From: an uncultured beta proteobacterium
Lineage (GTDB): Bacteria > Pseudomonadota > Gammaproteobacteria > Burkholderiales > SG8-41
Assembly (NCBI GenBank): GCA_903885665.1
Contig: CAISJL010000013.1
Location: 1 to 64,000 of the forward strand
Direction: 5' to 3'
DNA: 64,000 nt
Position 1 is the first letter of the stretch, and the number at the start of each line of letters is the position of its first letter. Below the pieces are notes generated by a model that saw only the letters and a program-made list of their open reading frames with translations, ran no database searches and was not told where the DNA came from. Shown here piece by piece: positions 19,487 to 30,661 of this stretch. Position numbers and translations under genes: made by a program.

Positions 19487-19687
19487 GACGCATCCTCCTG
19501 TTCTTCGACTGTATCGCTTATATTCACGCAAGCACTCATCATCGTATAATATTCTAACCAAACCTAAAAGAAGACAAAAAAGTCATTTAATCTCCATATC
19601 GATCTAAACACTATGAAACAGATATTCCTAAGCTGATTCTTATCCTATACGATCTCATAAAATAATACTCATTATTGGAGGCAGGTC

Positions 19688-20659
19688 ATGAATAAATCTC
19701 TACGTTCAATCATCAGCACGCTCACGCTGGGGCTAATAATCACAACCATACAGGCCCAAAATTATCCAAACCGCGCTATACGTATCCTTATACCCTTTAC
19801 TGTCGGTAGCGCTGCAGATGTCATAGCGCGTGCTATCGAGCCTGCGTTACGTGACCGACTTGGGCAAGCAATTGTGATTGACAATCGCGGCGGTGCCGGC
19901 GGCAATATTGCTGCTGAGCTTGCTGCTAAAAGCGTGCCTGATGGATATACCTTAATGATGGGCACAATTGGCACGCATGCGATTAATTTAAGTTTATATT
20001 CAAAGCTAAACTATCACCCAATTACCAGCTTTACACCCATTACTAAAGTTGGAGACAGTCCCAATATTTTAGTTGTTAATCCCAGTGTCCCAGCAAAAAC
20101 AGTCAAAGAGCTAATCCAAATCGCTAAAAATAAACCAGGTATATTAAATTACGGCACTTCGGGCTCTGGCACTTCTGTGCATTTGTCAGCTGAGCTATTT
20201 AATAACATGGCCAAAGTTAAAACGATCCACGTACCGTTCAAAGGTGCTGCAGAAGCATTAACCGCACTTATTTCTGGGCAAACCGATTTAATGTTTGCCA
20301 GCATGTCTTCTGCAATCCCAATGATTAAAGCAAATCGTCTCCGGCCTCTGGGTGTCACCTCTCCAACTCGCACCGCTGCACTGCCTGAGATACCCACAAT
20401 CTCTGAAGCTGGATTGCCTGGTTTTAATGCTGTTGCATGGTATGGCTTAGTGGGACCTGCAGGGCTACCCATTGCAATAGTGAGTGCTCTGAATAAAGCT
20501 ATGCTCGATTGCCTAGCACAGCCCGATGTCAAAGCACGCCTAGCCAACTCTGGCGTCGAAACTGTTCCCGGTAATTCAGAGGAGTTTCGTAAATTAATTG
20601 AGTCTGAAATACCTAAATGGGCAGCAGTAGTTAAAGCTTCTGGCGCAAAAGCTGATTAA
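19688..20659 (+). CDS. Bug family substrate-binding protein
   Basis: YPNRAIRILIPFTVGSAADVIARA ... IDNRGGAGGNIAAELAAKSVPDGYTL. Confidence 0.93.
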   Translation: MNKSLRSIISTLTLGLIITTIQAQNYPNRAIRILIPFTVGSAADVIARAIEPALRDRLGQAIVIDNRGGAGGNIAAELAAKSVPDGYTLMMGTIGTHAINLSLYSKLNYHPITSFTPITKVGDSPNILVVNPSVPAKTVKELIQIAKNKPGILNYGTSGSGTSVHLSAELFNNMAKVKTIHVPFKGAAEALTALISGQTDLMFASMSSAIPMIKANRLRPLGVTSPTRTAALPEIPTISEAGLPGFNAVAWYGLVGPAGLPIAIVSALNKAMLDCLAQPDVKARLANSGVETVPGNSEEFRKLIESEIPKWAAVVKASGAKAD

Positions 20660-20671
20660 TTCAGCTTTTGC
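20645..20671. terminator. Bidirectional-type hairpin overlapping the Bug stop codon
   Basis: GCAAAAGCTGA-TTAAT-TCAGCTTTTGC perfect 11-bp stem between convergent genes. Confidence 0.7.
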
Positions 20672-20673
20672 AG

Positions 20674-21645
20674 CTACGCTATCCTAACTACAATCTTACC
20701 AACCATAGCGCTTGCTTCCATATGCGCCTTAGCGGCGGCTAATTGATCAAAATTAAACACTTTATCAACAATCGGAATCATTCTGCCATTTTGCAAGGCA
20801 GGTAGCATATCCCTTATAAACCCAGCAGCAGATTCAGCACGCCCACTCACCGGTAAACGAGCATTTGATACGCCAAAAATTTCTAAGCGGCCAACATGCA
20901 CTGCATTTAAATCAATCTCTGCGCTAAATTGGTTGTCAACATAACCCACAGTTGCTAGGCGGCCACGGAAAGCCAAGCATCGCACGCACTCAGCAAATAC
21001 CGATCCACCAACACCGTTAACGACTAAATCAACACCATGACCACCCGTTGCAGCTCTAACAGCTTCTGCGAAATCAGGTTGACGTGTTGCAATGCCTACA
21101 TCAAGACCAATTGTTTTTAACTGATCCAGTTTTTGCTGTGACCCAGAAGTCCCAATACTCTTTGCACCCAGCTCTTTCGCCATATGAATACTGGCCATCC
21201 CTGCGCCTGAAGATGCCCCCATCACTAACAATGTCTCACCTGCCTGTAGATGTCCATACATCACTATGGCTTCATAAGCCGTAATATAACTCACTGGAAC
21301 AGCAGCGGCCTGCTCCCATGATAAGCATTTGGGTTTAGGCATGAGTTGATGTATATCCATGACTGCATACTCTGAAAAACCACCACGTACTCGGCCAAAC
21401 ACCTCATCACCGATTTGAATCCCTGAGATACCATCACCTACAGCGTGAACAATGCCTGATGCCTCACCTCCACCCTGTTTTTCTGGCCCTCCATGCACTG
21501 CACCGCCTGCAAAAATCTCGCCACGATTCATTGCAGAAGCAAACACTTTAATCACTACTTCCTGTGATTTAGGTTGCGGTACTGGCATATCGCGGAACTC
21601 TATAAAAGTTTTATGATCTTTAGTAACAATCCATCCTGATTTCAT
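20674..21645 (-). CDS. Zinc-binding / quinone oxidoreductase-like MDR family dehydrogenase
   Basis: GGGEASGIVHAVGDGISGIQIGDEVFG; VMGASSGAGMASIHMAKELGAKSIGTSGS. Confidence 0.9.
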   Translation of the reverse strand: MKSGWIVTKDHKTFIEFRDMPVPQPKSQEVVIKVFASAMNRGEIFAGGAVHGGPEKQGGGEASGIVHAVGDGISGIQIGDEVFGRVRGGFSEYAVMDIHQLMPKPKCLSWEQAAAVPVSYITAYEAIVMYGHLQAGETLLVMGASSGAGMASIHMAKELGAKSIGTSGSQQKLDQLKTIGLDVGIATRQPDFAEAVRAATGGHGVDLVVNGVGGSVFAECVRCLAFRGRLATVGYVDNQFSAEIDLNAVHVGRLEIFGVSNARLPVSGRAESAAGFIRDMLPALQNGRMIPIVDKVFNFDQLAAAKAHMEASAMVGKIVVRIA

Positions 21646-21711
21646 GATTTTTCCAATGTATAAAAAATTTGATTAAGAAATTAATCAGCTCTACATAATG
21701 TATCAAACTAC

Positions 21712-22713
21712 TTACTCCATCGCCATTTCACTCACGATCGGCCCCCAACGACGTAACTCCTTCTGTACAAATTGCGCGGTACGCTCGGGAGAGGTGCTGA
21801 CAACAGGTTCGGCACCTGCCTGCCTTAAAAACTCTTGCATCTGTGATAGCGCCATAATTTTAGCATTGGCTTGACTGAGGGCATCTACAACTGCACGCGG
21901 CGTATTGGCCGGCAAAAACAATGCATTAAAAGCTTGCACAACCAACTCTGGCATACCAGCTTGTCCCGATGTTGGAACATCAGGCACTGCATGTAAACGC
22001 TCTTCAGCACAAATCACCAACATTCGAATGCGGCCTGCTTTGTGATACTGCAGTGGGGCAGGACTAATCGTTGGCATATAGACAGGAATATGTCCTGCGA
22101 CCAAGTCGCTAAGGCCCGGACCTGCCCCCTTATACGGAATATGAACCATCTTTAAATCACCGCCTAATTTTTTTAACAACTCGCCTGTCAAATGCGTGAT
22201 GCTTCCGGTGCCAGCCGAACCATACGATAACTGCCCAGGATTCTTTTTCGCAAAATTCACCAGCTCTTTTAACGCCTTAACTGGCATCGATGGGTGCACT
22301 GCAACTCCAGTAGGCACCATTGTGATAATCCCTAATGGGGTGAAATCTTTAATTGGGTCATAGCCCAAATTTTTATTACCTAATGGATTTAGCACATGAG
22401 TAGTAGTGTTAGCGATGAGTAACGTATGGCCATCTGGTTTAGCGCGAACAACCTCCATTGCACCTATTGCCCCAGATGCACCCGCGCGATTATCAATCAC
22501 TATAGCCTGCCCTAATACTCGGGTCATCTCCTGAGCCCAACGCCTACCAATGATGTCATTAACACCCCCAGGTGCAAACGGCACCACAAGACGAATTGGA
22601 CGATCAGGAAACTTAGTTTGTGCAGCCGATTGGCATACTGCGCCATACATGAATATGAAAATTAAGATCGACCGCTTTAGATTCAAAGACTCCAAACGCC
22701 AAATCGACGACAT
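21712..22713 (-). CDS. Bug family substrate-binding protein
   Basis: FPDRPIRLVVPFAPGGVNDIIGRRW ... IDNRAGASGAIGAMEVVRAKPDGHTLL. Confidence 0.92.
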   Translation of the reverse strand: MSSIWRLESLNLKRSILIFIFMYGAVCQSAAQTKFPDRPIRLVVPFAPGGVNDIIGRRWAQEMTRVLGQAIVIDNRAGASGAIGAMEVVRAKPDGHTLLIANTTTHVLNPLGNKNLGYDPIKDFTPLGIITMVPTGVAVHPSMPVKALKELVNFAKKNPGQLSYGSAGTGSITHLTGELLKKLGGDLKMVHIPYKGAGPGLSDLVAGHIPVYMPTISPAPLQYHKAGRIRMLVICAEERLHAVPDVPTSGQAGMPELVVQAFNALFLPANTPRAVVDALSQANAKIMALSQMQEFLRQAGAEPVVSTSPERTAQFVQKELRRWGPIVSEMAME

Positions 22714-22958
22714 GCACAACTCTCCTTCAAAGTTACCTTATGAATACAATCACTTAAATTGCATTTTTTACGTTTACAGAAAGAATAGAGTTAGCATTCT
22801 CATGTCTTAGAGCAATCATACAACATGAGCTAATATGCACAAAAAACACACACAATAGCTAAACTTCAATCATAGTCGTGATGCTAAATCGTATCTCTCA
22901 TTTGCGCAACTGACTACAATGCTGGGCGTCCGTTAATTAAACGGGTCCGATTAAGTCA

Positions 22959-25900
22959 TTACACCTGATAATTCCACTCTCGCCACCCGCCCAGTAATGG
23001 AAAATACAATCCCATACAAATATTCTTATGACCCAAGGCGCTCAGGAATTCCGCATAGCGTTCTAATTGTGGGCGATAACGTTCTTGCTCATTATTTAAG
23101 AATTGCTCAATACCAGACCCTGTATGTGCACTTGTCTTATAGTCAATAACCCACCTGACACCTGCAGCATCAATAAATGTGCGGTCTATAACGATATTGA
23201 GCAATTGCGTACCATTTAATCCTGTTAACTTTAGCTCAGCCTGGGCATCTGGATGCGCAGCTAATAACCATCGACCTCGTTTATCGTTCAGGGTTTCTTG
23301 CAAAGCTTTAATCACTCGCTCTATTGAAGTATTCAGTTCAGACTCTGGAACGCCTAGGCGAGTTAATTCGCGCTGCCAACGCGGTCTTAGCTCAACAATA
23401 CGCACCAGGGGCCATTGCTCTAGACCTTGATCGGCGATTGATTGCAGACCTCTATGCACCACAGTACCCACATGCATAGCGCTTGCAGAAGCCCAATTAA
23501 ACTCCACTTCACCGAGACGAGTTCCAAGCAATTCTGGCTCTACAGGATTGGAGTTCTGATGAATTGCTAACGGTAATTGCGGTCTCGACCAGTCAATAGG
23601 TAATCGGTAGTACCTTAGCGCCTCTAGCGAAATAGTATCTGATGAATGAGAATTATGAACTTCTTCTGAATTAGTATTTTGCGATAGACTAATATATTGA
23701 CTGGATATTGCAGGCCACAAACGCGCCAACAAAGAGCGGCTATTGGGAATAATCTCTTTGGCTGTTTGATCACTTGAAGTTGACGCTTGAGCGTTGTTAT
23801 TATTAGGATCGAGACTTTTTTGTTTATTTTTAATCTGTCCAATCAAGTGTAAAACTGACCTAGCACGAGTTGCTGCAACATACAATAGTCGTGCATCCTC
23901 GTGCTGCGATTTAAGACTTTCTAAACCATTCATATAACTATAAAGGGAGTCATTACTGTGACTATTACTGTTACTTAAGGGCGCTAACAGTAAATAAGGT
24001 GAGCTGCCTGGACGTCGGCGCTCATTCCATTGTAGTAATTGATTTTTATTGCTTCTGGGAGCGCGGCCCAAACTGGGAACAATCACAACATCAAACTCCA
24101 GACCTTTCGCTTTATGGATAGTCATCAACTGCAAACGTGCAGAGCACTGGGTATCTGGCAATGCAAACAGTTGTTGCACTTGCTCCGTCAAGACTTCAAA
24201 ATCTAATAAATCACCTGCTGTTTGATGCGCTTCTAGCAAGTTGAAGAATACATGTGCATCAGCAAGATCAACGGCTAGCTCTAAGCAAGCCGGCCCACCT
24301 AGCGCCAACCAAGCGCCTTCAACCCAGCGCGATAAAGACACCCGGCGACGTTGTGTAATAAAAGTCGCCAAAGTATTTCGCAGTTTAAGGATTCGAACTT
24401 GTCCGTCCATTGATAATTGCTGAAAACGCAATTCGTCGTTGATGGCCTCCCAAATTACACGCTGTTGATCATCTGCAAGCAAATGCGTTAAATCCGCTAA
24501 TGAAATACCACACCATGGAGCGCGCAACACCGCTAGCCAAGCAATGCTGTCGGCACTGTGCAGTAATGCACGGGTTAGCGCAAATAAATCCTGAACTACA
24601 GGACGCTCACCAAGTGCTTCAATATCAATCGCCTGAAAACTAATATTTTGTTTTTTGAGTAATGGAATCAAACTCACCAAATGACTACGATTACGCACTA
24701 GCACTGCAATCGTACTCACATCACTGGCTAAGCTTTCACGTATCAATTTGAATACTAAGTCAGCTTCTTGCTCACGATCCATAGTGGTCATGGAATGCAG
24801 TTTCACTAAGCCACCAATAGTGTCCTGACGAGCGCACGTAGACGCAGAATATGTTACTGCACCATTTAGTAGATCATCCTGTTTAGGCAACACTTTTTCA
24901 AATGTGTGATTAACCCATTCCACTATCCCTGGTTGGGATCGAAAGTTAACACTGAGCATTAATGGACGCAAGGGTATCCCTGCAATTCCATCTTGCCGAA
25001 CAGACAAATACAATCCAACATCAGCCTGTCGGAACCGATAAATGGATTGCATTGGATCACCCACCACAAACAAGGTTCTACCATCGCCCTCTTCCCAACC
25101 TTGCACTAATCGCTCAATTAATCTGCGCTGCCCTGCTGCTGTGTCTTGAAACTCATCGATCAAAAGATGATGGATACGATAGTCTAGGCTAAGGGCTAAA
25201 TCAGTTGGATTGTCATCAGCGCCTAATGCCTCTAATGCTGCTAAAGCGATGGCTTGAAAATCTGCTTCATGACGCTCACCCATCACAATATTCAGTTGTG
25301 CCGCTAACACAGGCAATATTTGCAATAGCGCCCCTAGCACTTGCCATTGCTTCTCTGTGTAAGTCGGCAATGGCAACGACCTTACTGTGAGTAATGCCTT
25401 CAGGCACTGCCTATCGACTGTCGCTAGTCGACCCAGCAAGGCGATAGCCTCCGGCTTACGGGGGTCTTTGGGAGGGAATCCATTATTTTTATTTAAGCTC
25501 TTGCGGACTTCATCATCCTTGGTAAACATGAAATGCATTATTCCATGCCATAAAGCCAAATCTACAACTTGATCTCTAATGCATCCATCCCAATCAAGGC
25601 AAGCTCGTAATGGAGTATCAATACCCATACTTTCTAATTGACTTGCAGCGTGACGAGTTAACTGAATCAGCGACTGTAAATCTTCAATTGGTAATTGATG
25701 TATAAACCGTAGCGCTTGTGTTAGGCCAGCCTCAATCTCGATTACTAAAGATGCCTCCAAAATCGCTCTTGTTTTAGCGGTATCAGCACCATGACCGCAC
25801 AAATGATCCAGCCATTGATCACGCTTACTTAACATCTCAATAAATAAGTTTGCAACCTTGATCTGGTTGTTGTCTAGATGTAGTAACAAAGTTGCAATGG

Positions 25901-26447
25901 TTGTCTTGTAAATTATTTCCTCATCAAGCAACGCTAACGTTCGGCGCGCTGCCTCAGCGTACAATATTTGAGGTATTGTAGTAATCTTTGGCTGCCCTCC
26001 AAGCCGCGACATCACCGGCATCTGCCTAGCCAATGATTGGCATAAAGCATCAATTGTCTGTATCCGTAATCGATTCGGATTTTGATCTATATTCCAACTT
26101 TTTTTTGCTGCATGCAATCTAACTGCGCGCGCTAATTTCCATGTTTGTAGCTGATGTGCTGCCTTTGGCGCTTGCTCCTGTTCTGCGCTATATAGTGCGG
26201 CCAATACTCTAGCGCGCATTTCCGCTGCAGCCTTACGGGTAAAAGTAATCGCAATAATTTCTTCAGGCGAATCCACTGTAACCAGAAGAGCAAGTATCCG
26301 TTGAATTAATAATTCAGTTTTACCAGACCCCGCAGGCGCTTGAACAATATAGGAGTGGTAAACATCTAACGCCTGTTCACGCTGTGCGGCATCTGCGGGT
26401 AATGTAAGCATCTCGCTACACCACACCCAGGGCTTGATTAGAGTCAT
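22959..26447 (-). CDS. UvrD-type helicase/nuclease, AddA-like double-strand break repair subunit
   Basis: Walker A VQAPAGSGKTELLIQRILALL; IDEFQDTAAGQ; FVVGDPMQSIYRFRQADVG; C-terminal PD-(D/E)XK VIDYKTSAHTG. Start may be the internal Met at 26411. Confidence 0.9.
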   Translation of the reverse strand: MTLIKPWVWCSEMLTLPADAAQREQALDVYHSYIVQAPAGSGKTELLIQRILALLVTVDSPEEIIAITFTRKAAAEMRARVLAALYSAEQEQAPKAAHQLQTWKLARAVRLHAAKKSWNIDQNPNRLRIQTIDALCQSLARQMPVMSRLGGQPKITTIPQILYAEAARRTLALLDEEIIYKTTIATLLLHLDNNQIKVANLFIEMLSKRDQWLDHLCGHGADTAKTRAILEASLVIEIEAGLTQALRFIHQLPIEDLQSLIQLTRHAASQLESMGIDTPLRACLDWDGCIRDQVVDLALWHGIMHFMFTKDDEVRKSLNKNNGFPPKDPRKPEAIALLGRLATVDRQCLKALLTVRSLPLPTYTEKQWQVLGALLQILPVLAAQLNIVMGERHEADFQAIALAALEALGADDNPTDLALSLDYRIHHLLIDEFQDTAAGQRRLIERLVQGWEEGDGRTLFVVGDPMQSIYRFRQADVGLYLSVRQDGIAGIPLRPLMLSVNFRSQPGIVEWVNHTFEKVLPKQDDLLNGAVTYSASTCARQDTIGGLVKLHSMTTMDREQEADLVFKLIRESLASDVSTIAVLVRNRSHLVSLIPLLKKQNISFQAIDIEALGERPVVQDLFALTRALLHSADSIAWLAVLRAPWCGISLADLTHLLADDQQRVIWEAINDELRFQQLSMDGQVRILKLRNTLATFITQRRRVSLSRWVEGAWLALGGPACLELAVDLADAHVFFNLLEAHQTAGDLLDFEVLTEQVQQLFALPDTQCSARLQLMTIHKAKGLEFDVVIVPSLGRAPRSNKNQLLQWNERRRPGSSPYLLLAPLSNSNSHSNDSLYSYMNGLESLKSQHEDARLLYVAATRARSVLHLIGQIKNKQKSLDPNNNNAQASTSSDQTAKEIIPNSRSLLARLWPAISSQYISLSQNTNSEEVHNSHSSDTISLEALRYYRLPIDWSRPQLPLAIHQNSNPVEPELLGTRLGEVEFNWASASAMHVGTVVHRGLQSIADQGLEQWPLVRIVELRPRWQRELTRLGVPESELNTSIERVIKALQETLNDKRGRWLLAAHPDAQAELKLTGLNGTQLLNIVIDRTFIDAAGVRWVIDYKTSAHTGSGIEQFLNNEQERYRPQLERYAEFLSALGHKNICMGLYFPLLGGWREWNYQV

Positions 26448-29139
26448 CTATCAATCCCTCTTCTTCTTCATCCCCATCTGCCATGCCATAAATTTCACGG
26501 ACACGGCACACTGCTTTTAATTCGCAATACTCACAAGTTTGAGGGAACTTTTTAGGATCTACGCTAGCATCGCCAGCTTTAAAATCCTCGGCTAACCGGG
26601 TTAAAACTCTTTTCCAATCAATTAACTGATGTTCCCAATGTTCTATATGCTCTATATTTTTAGACTTAGTGTTATTAGATCTAAATTGCTCTACCTTTGA
26701 ACTTAAAAAACCTTGATAATTTATATCGCCATTTTGTAAACCAATATACATAACACCATTATTCGCTTCAGTAGTGAGTGCGTATAATGGGAGCTGTGGT
26801 TCATCAGGTCGCTCTCCTTGGAGAGCATTCTTCGATATTTTTCCAGTTTTATAATCAATAATTAAATTTCCAGATCGCCAGAGATCTATACGGTCAATTT
26901 GGCCATCCCACTCAATACCTGCAAATCTCATAACGCGCTTTTCTTCTACCGCCTTCACAGCAAATGGCTCTCTTTGCAACTCTTGTTCTAATAGGTTTTC
27001 ACATAATTGCGTGAGTCGCATCACTTCTAGTTTAGCAAACTCTTCTGAAATGACATCCGGATCGCGCTCTAGTAAACGATTTAGTGCGCTCTTTACGCTT
27101 TCATCGATTATCTGATGCTTATCCTCTCGACTTAAGGACTCTAAACTATCTCGAGAAGCAATTTTCTGCATTAAACAGGCCAGTGTTGCATGCGCTAAAA
27201 CACCTCGCTCTGCAGCATCTAGGCCGTCATGGCTTCCCTCCAAACCAGTTGCTCCTAGGCGATGGGTGGCATAGGCCCTAAAGGCACATGCTGCTTGATT
27301 CTTAAACACTTGCGTGCCGCCCCTAACCTTAATCCCTGTAGGCAACGGCAAGCCTTGATTATCTTGTAAATACTCACGCCTCTTAGCGGTAAAAATGAGT
27401 TGCTCAACCGTGCTTTGTAATTCGATTACCACAGGCGCTGTAGGTAAATATTTAATTAATGGGCTGGCTTGTAATTCACGGTCACCATCACGTTTTGGGT
27501 AGGAGCATTCTAGAGCGGTTGCAGCCCCCAACCATTGGCGATACATTCGCTTGGCAAACTCAAGGTTCCATTCTGCTGTAGCTCCTGGCACCTGAGCAAT
27601 ACGCTGCCATTTCAGTGGTAAAAAAGGGTTTGGTTGCGGCACGATAGGCCACGCTTCATCAGTGAGCCCGCTCACCATTAAATGATCAAACTCTAAACCT
27701 GCCGCCTCTAGGGCACCCAAAATTTGTATCGATGTATATGTAGTTTCTGCTTGAAATACTACATCCGTTAAATTTTGTGATAACAAATTTACAGCTGATG
27801 CCAAATTGATTTTTCCAAGGATGACGTCGAATTGCGTTAGATGTGCAAGCTCAGCTCGAAATCGCTCGACCGTTTGATATTCTTCCGAACTCAAACTGCG
27901 ATCGCCTGGCCACCCCCAAGACTTCAACAGTTGCGCAATACTAGCAATCCAAGCCGATGGCAATTGGCGTTGTTTTGCTGTTATTTGCACAAGGGTCACC
28001 CAATCCCCAATACGTCGGTGTAGCTCTGGCAGATTCGCTTTTTGCCTCTCGATCAATACCTGCAAAGTTGACAACTTAACCACATTACGGCGGCGCGAAC
28101 GCACACTCGCATCTAGTTGCGCACGCGCTTGTTGTTCAACCTCAGCACCAGTAGCGAAAGGGCTACGTAACAAACTACCGAGCTCCGTCAATGAGAGCTT
28201 TTGCTGGGATGCTAATCGCATCACTAGCTGCGCGGTATGAATTAATGGAAAATCAAGCAACGCTCGGCCAACTGAAATATTATATGCGCGCTGTCTGTCG
28301 TTCGCGGGATCGAGTACGCGCTGCGGCTCAAATACGTCGTCAAAAATCCGCTCTACCATATCTCGGCGACTATCCAGATCCAGCACTACAACACCAATAC
28401 GCAATGCAGGATTTTTTGTGCTTAAATCCCGAGTGCGTGTCGCTATCATCCGCAGCTCACATTCGGCATCGACACATTCAAATTGATATGCAGATGATTG
28501 CCGTACCGGACCGCCAGCCTCAATAATTGCATGGCCTACTATTGCGAAGGCCTCAAATAACGCAATGAGTTGTGGCGAGGGCTGATCAAATCCATAATAA
28601 ACAATTGTTTTTATTTGACCTGGCTGTAGACTGCGCTTGCCTAGTGCTGAAATGATGGCATCTGGCAATCTCGCCTGATCGATCCAATGCTGTTTATCGC
28701 ACTGCGCTCTAAAGCGTTGTGACCACACATGATATTCGGTGACATCTTGATTCAACGCACCACGGTAGTGATCGAGGTCTAATCGATACCGTACTGCTTG
28801 ATTCCAAGCCTGTTGGACCAACCGAGCAGTAGCGCCAATATTTCGTAATAATTTTCCATTAGGACTTGCTGCAATAATTTCCTGCCAAAGGATTAGCTCT
28901 TGCGCAGCACTTAACACCAAATACTCTTGATCAGGATCGAGCGCTTGCCATTCACGATCAACAAATGACCCCAGCGGTAAAATATCTGCTGCGGGCCAAA
29001 CGAGCAAGTTACGCGCCAATTGCGCTGAGTCGTATTCGCGCCGCAAATCTTGAGCTAAGCGTCGATTAGGCGTGATCACCACCATTTTGCATGCGTTCTG
29101 TTCGGCCAATCGCTCTAACAGTTCGCTGCGACTCGTCAT
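26416..29139 (-). CDS. PD-(D/E)XK nuclease / AddB-like DNA repair protein with probable Fe-S cluster
   Basis: IDRIDLWRSGNLIIDYKTG nuclease motif; Cys set ACAFRAYATHRLG ... CEYCELKAVC; adjacent to AddA-like gene. Confidence 0.87.
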   Translation of the reverse strand: MTSRSELLERLAEQNACKMVVITPNRRLAQDLRREYDSAQLARNLLVWPAADILPLGSFVDREWQALDPDQEYLVLSAAQELILWQEIIAASPNGKLLRNIGATARLVQQAWNQAVRYRLDLDHYRGALNQDVTEYHVWSQRFRAQCDKQHWIDQARLPDAIISALGKRSLQPGQIKTIVYYGFDQPSPQLIALFEAFAIVGHAIIEAGGPVRQSSAYQFECVDAECELRMIATRTRDLSTKNPALRIGVVVLDLDSRRDMVERIFDDVFEPQRVLDPANDRQRAYNISVGRALLDFPLIHTAQLVMRLASQQKLSLTELGSLLRSPFATGAEVEQQARAQLDASVRSRRRNVVKLSTLQVLIERQKANLPELHRRIGDWVTLVQITAKQRQLPSAWIASIAQLLKSWGWPGDRSLSSEEYQTVERFRAELAHLTQFDVILGKINLASAVNLLSQNLTDVVFQAETTYTSIQILGALEAAGLEFDHLMVSGLTDEAWPIVPQPNPFLPLKWQRIAQVPGATAEWNLEFAKRMYRQWLGAATALECSYPKRDGDRELQASPLIKYLPTAPVVIELQSTVEQLIFTAKRREYLQDNQGLPLPTGIKVRGGTQVFKNQAACAFRAYATHRLGATGLEGSHDGLDAAERGVLAHATLACLMQKIASRDSLESLSREDKHQIIDESVKSALNRLLERDPDVISEEFAKLEVMRLTQLCENLLEQELQREPFAVKAVEEKRVMRFAGIEWDGQIDRIDLWRSGNLIIDYKTGKISKNALQGERPDEPQLPLYALTTEANNGVMYIGLQNGDINYQGFLSSKVEQFRSNNTKSKNIEHIEHWEHQLIDWKRVLTRLAEDFKAGDASVDPKKFPQTCEYCELKAVCRVREIYGMADGDEEEEGLIDDSNQALGVV

Positions 29140-29261
29140 TGCGTCACCCTTGCCATATTATTGCGGACCTGCAGAACAGCTCAGAGATGCAAATGACTTA
29201 TTAACATGACTCTGCATGCATCCAGCTAGCATTCAACACTACGTGCCAAATGCTAGGTGCG

Positions 29262-29585
29262 TTACTTTTCAAGCAACTGTTTTTTAGCTTTGACTTTAGC
29301 CCAATCATCAGCATCACTAGGCGCGTCGATTTTTTCAATAATTACTGGCCAAGTTTTCGCCAACTCGGCATTCAATGCAATGAAATCACGCTGATCATCC
29401 GGCACATCATCTTCAGCAAAAATCGCTTCAACTGGACACTCTGCAACACATAGCGTGCAATCTATACACTCATCGGGGTCTATCACCAACATATTCGGCC
29501 CCACGTGAAAACAATCCACTGGGCATACATCTACACAATCAGAGTATTTACACTTTATACAAGATTCAGTAACAACGTAAGTCAT
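29262..29585 (-). CDS. fdxA: Ferredoxin FdxA (3Fe-4S/4Fe-4S)
   Basis: [55 protein letters not shown]. Confidence 0.96.
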   Translation of the reverse strand: MTYVVTESCIKCKYSDCVDVCPVDCFHVGPNMLVIDPDECIDCTLCVAECPVEAIFAEDDVPDDQRDFIALNAELAKTWPVIIEKIDAPSDADDWAKVKAKKQLLEK

Positions 29586-29969
29586 GATTTTTTCCGTAAA
29601 ATTGCCGTAAATAACGGTTTTGATTATTTTACCAGATGTCAGCTAAAGACATAAAACTCAGAAATAATGGGCCAATTTATCAACTAACATCAAAAAACTT
29701 GACCTTTTTAACTTTATATGGATTAAATTTTCTCGAAAATTTAGCCAAGCGCTAGCATAACTCTCCTAATTTACGTTATATTAGCATTCGACATGCGGCT
29801 CAAATACAATCCATTCCGTGTTTTCAAGTATTTACTATCCTTGTACTTGTGAAACGTCGAAGGCGCCGCAATCTGATTACTCTGATTTCATATCTCGAAC
29901 GATTGAACGGTTTCTTCTCAGCAGTGTATTTTAAACCCCACACCCTCTATCAAATAAGGTAATAGCGCT

Positions 29970-30296
29970 ATGAGCGAACACATCCATCATATTACTGATG
30001 ATTCTTTTGAGTCTGAAGTTATTCAATCATCTACCCCAGTATTAGTTGATTACTGGGCGGAGTGGTGCGGTCCTTGCAAAATGATCGCTCCTCTACTCGA
30101 TGATGTAGCACAAAGCTATGCCGGTAAACTTAAAGTGGCCAAGATCAATATTGATGAAAATCCTGCTACCGCTCCTAAATATGGTATTCGCGGCATCCCC
30201 ACATTGATGATTTTCAAAAATGGTGCCGTTGAGGCCACTAAAGTTGGCGCTTTGTCCAAGTCGCAATTAACTGCTTTTATTGACAGTCATATCTGA
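29970..30296 (+). CDS. trxA: Thioredoxin
   Basis: [33 protein letters not shown]. Confidence 0.97.
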   Translation: MSEHIHHITDDSFESEVIQSSTPVLVDYWAEWCGPCKMIAPLLDDVAQSYAGKLKVAKINIDENPATAPKYGIRGIPTLMIFKNGAVEATKVGALSKSQLTAFIDSHI

Positions 30297-30517
30297 ACCC
30301 TATAATCTGCACGCTTATCTGCCCTACTAGTGTCTCTATCTACTCTATTACAAGAGCACGGCAGCGATAAAATTCTAGGCGGTGCAAGTTAGTCATCAAT
30401 CGTATTGGCCATAACCTGTGTTTGGTCAGCCTGCTAATTGACTATCCCCGCCTAATCTAATCAGCACCCTACTCCTATTATCTTTAAATTTAAATGCTTT
30501 AAAATTAGATTACCTTA

Positions 30518-30544
30518 TTGATTTAATTGATTTAATTGATTTAA
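30518..30544. repeat. Tandem repeat TTGATTTAA x3 in rho leader
   Basis: ttgatttaa ttgatttaa ttgatttaa, exact. Confidence 0.95.
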
Positions 30545-30661
30545 TTCCAATCTCGACCTCCAACCTCAATGATTAGCGCTTTCGCTGCAATTGCTGCACC
30601 GGCCTAATCCCTAGAGCGCTTTCTCCTTAACCCTAGTTATTTTGCGACCCACTGAAGTCTA

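Noticed and set aside
20149-20547. 132-aa ORF antisense to a Bug gene
   Set aside because: Shadow ORF; the plus-strand Bug protein is strongly supported.
22959-29139. AddA/AddB-like pair as a candidate novel defence system
   Set aside because: Gene pair beside trxA-rho matches the standard betaproteobacterial double-strand-break repair arrangement; treated as ordinary.
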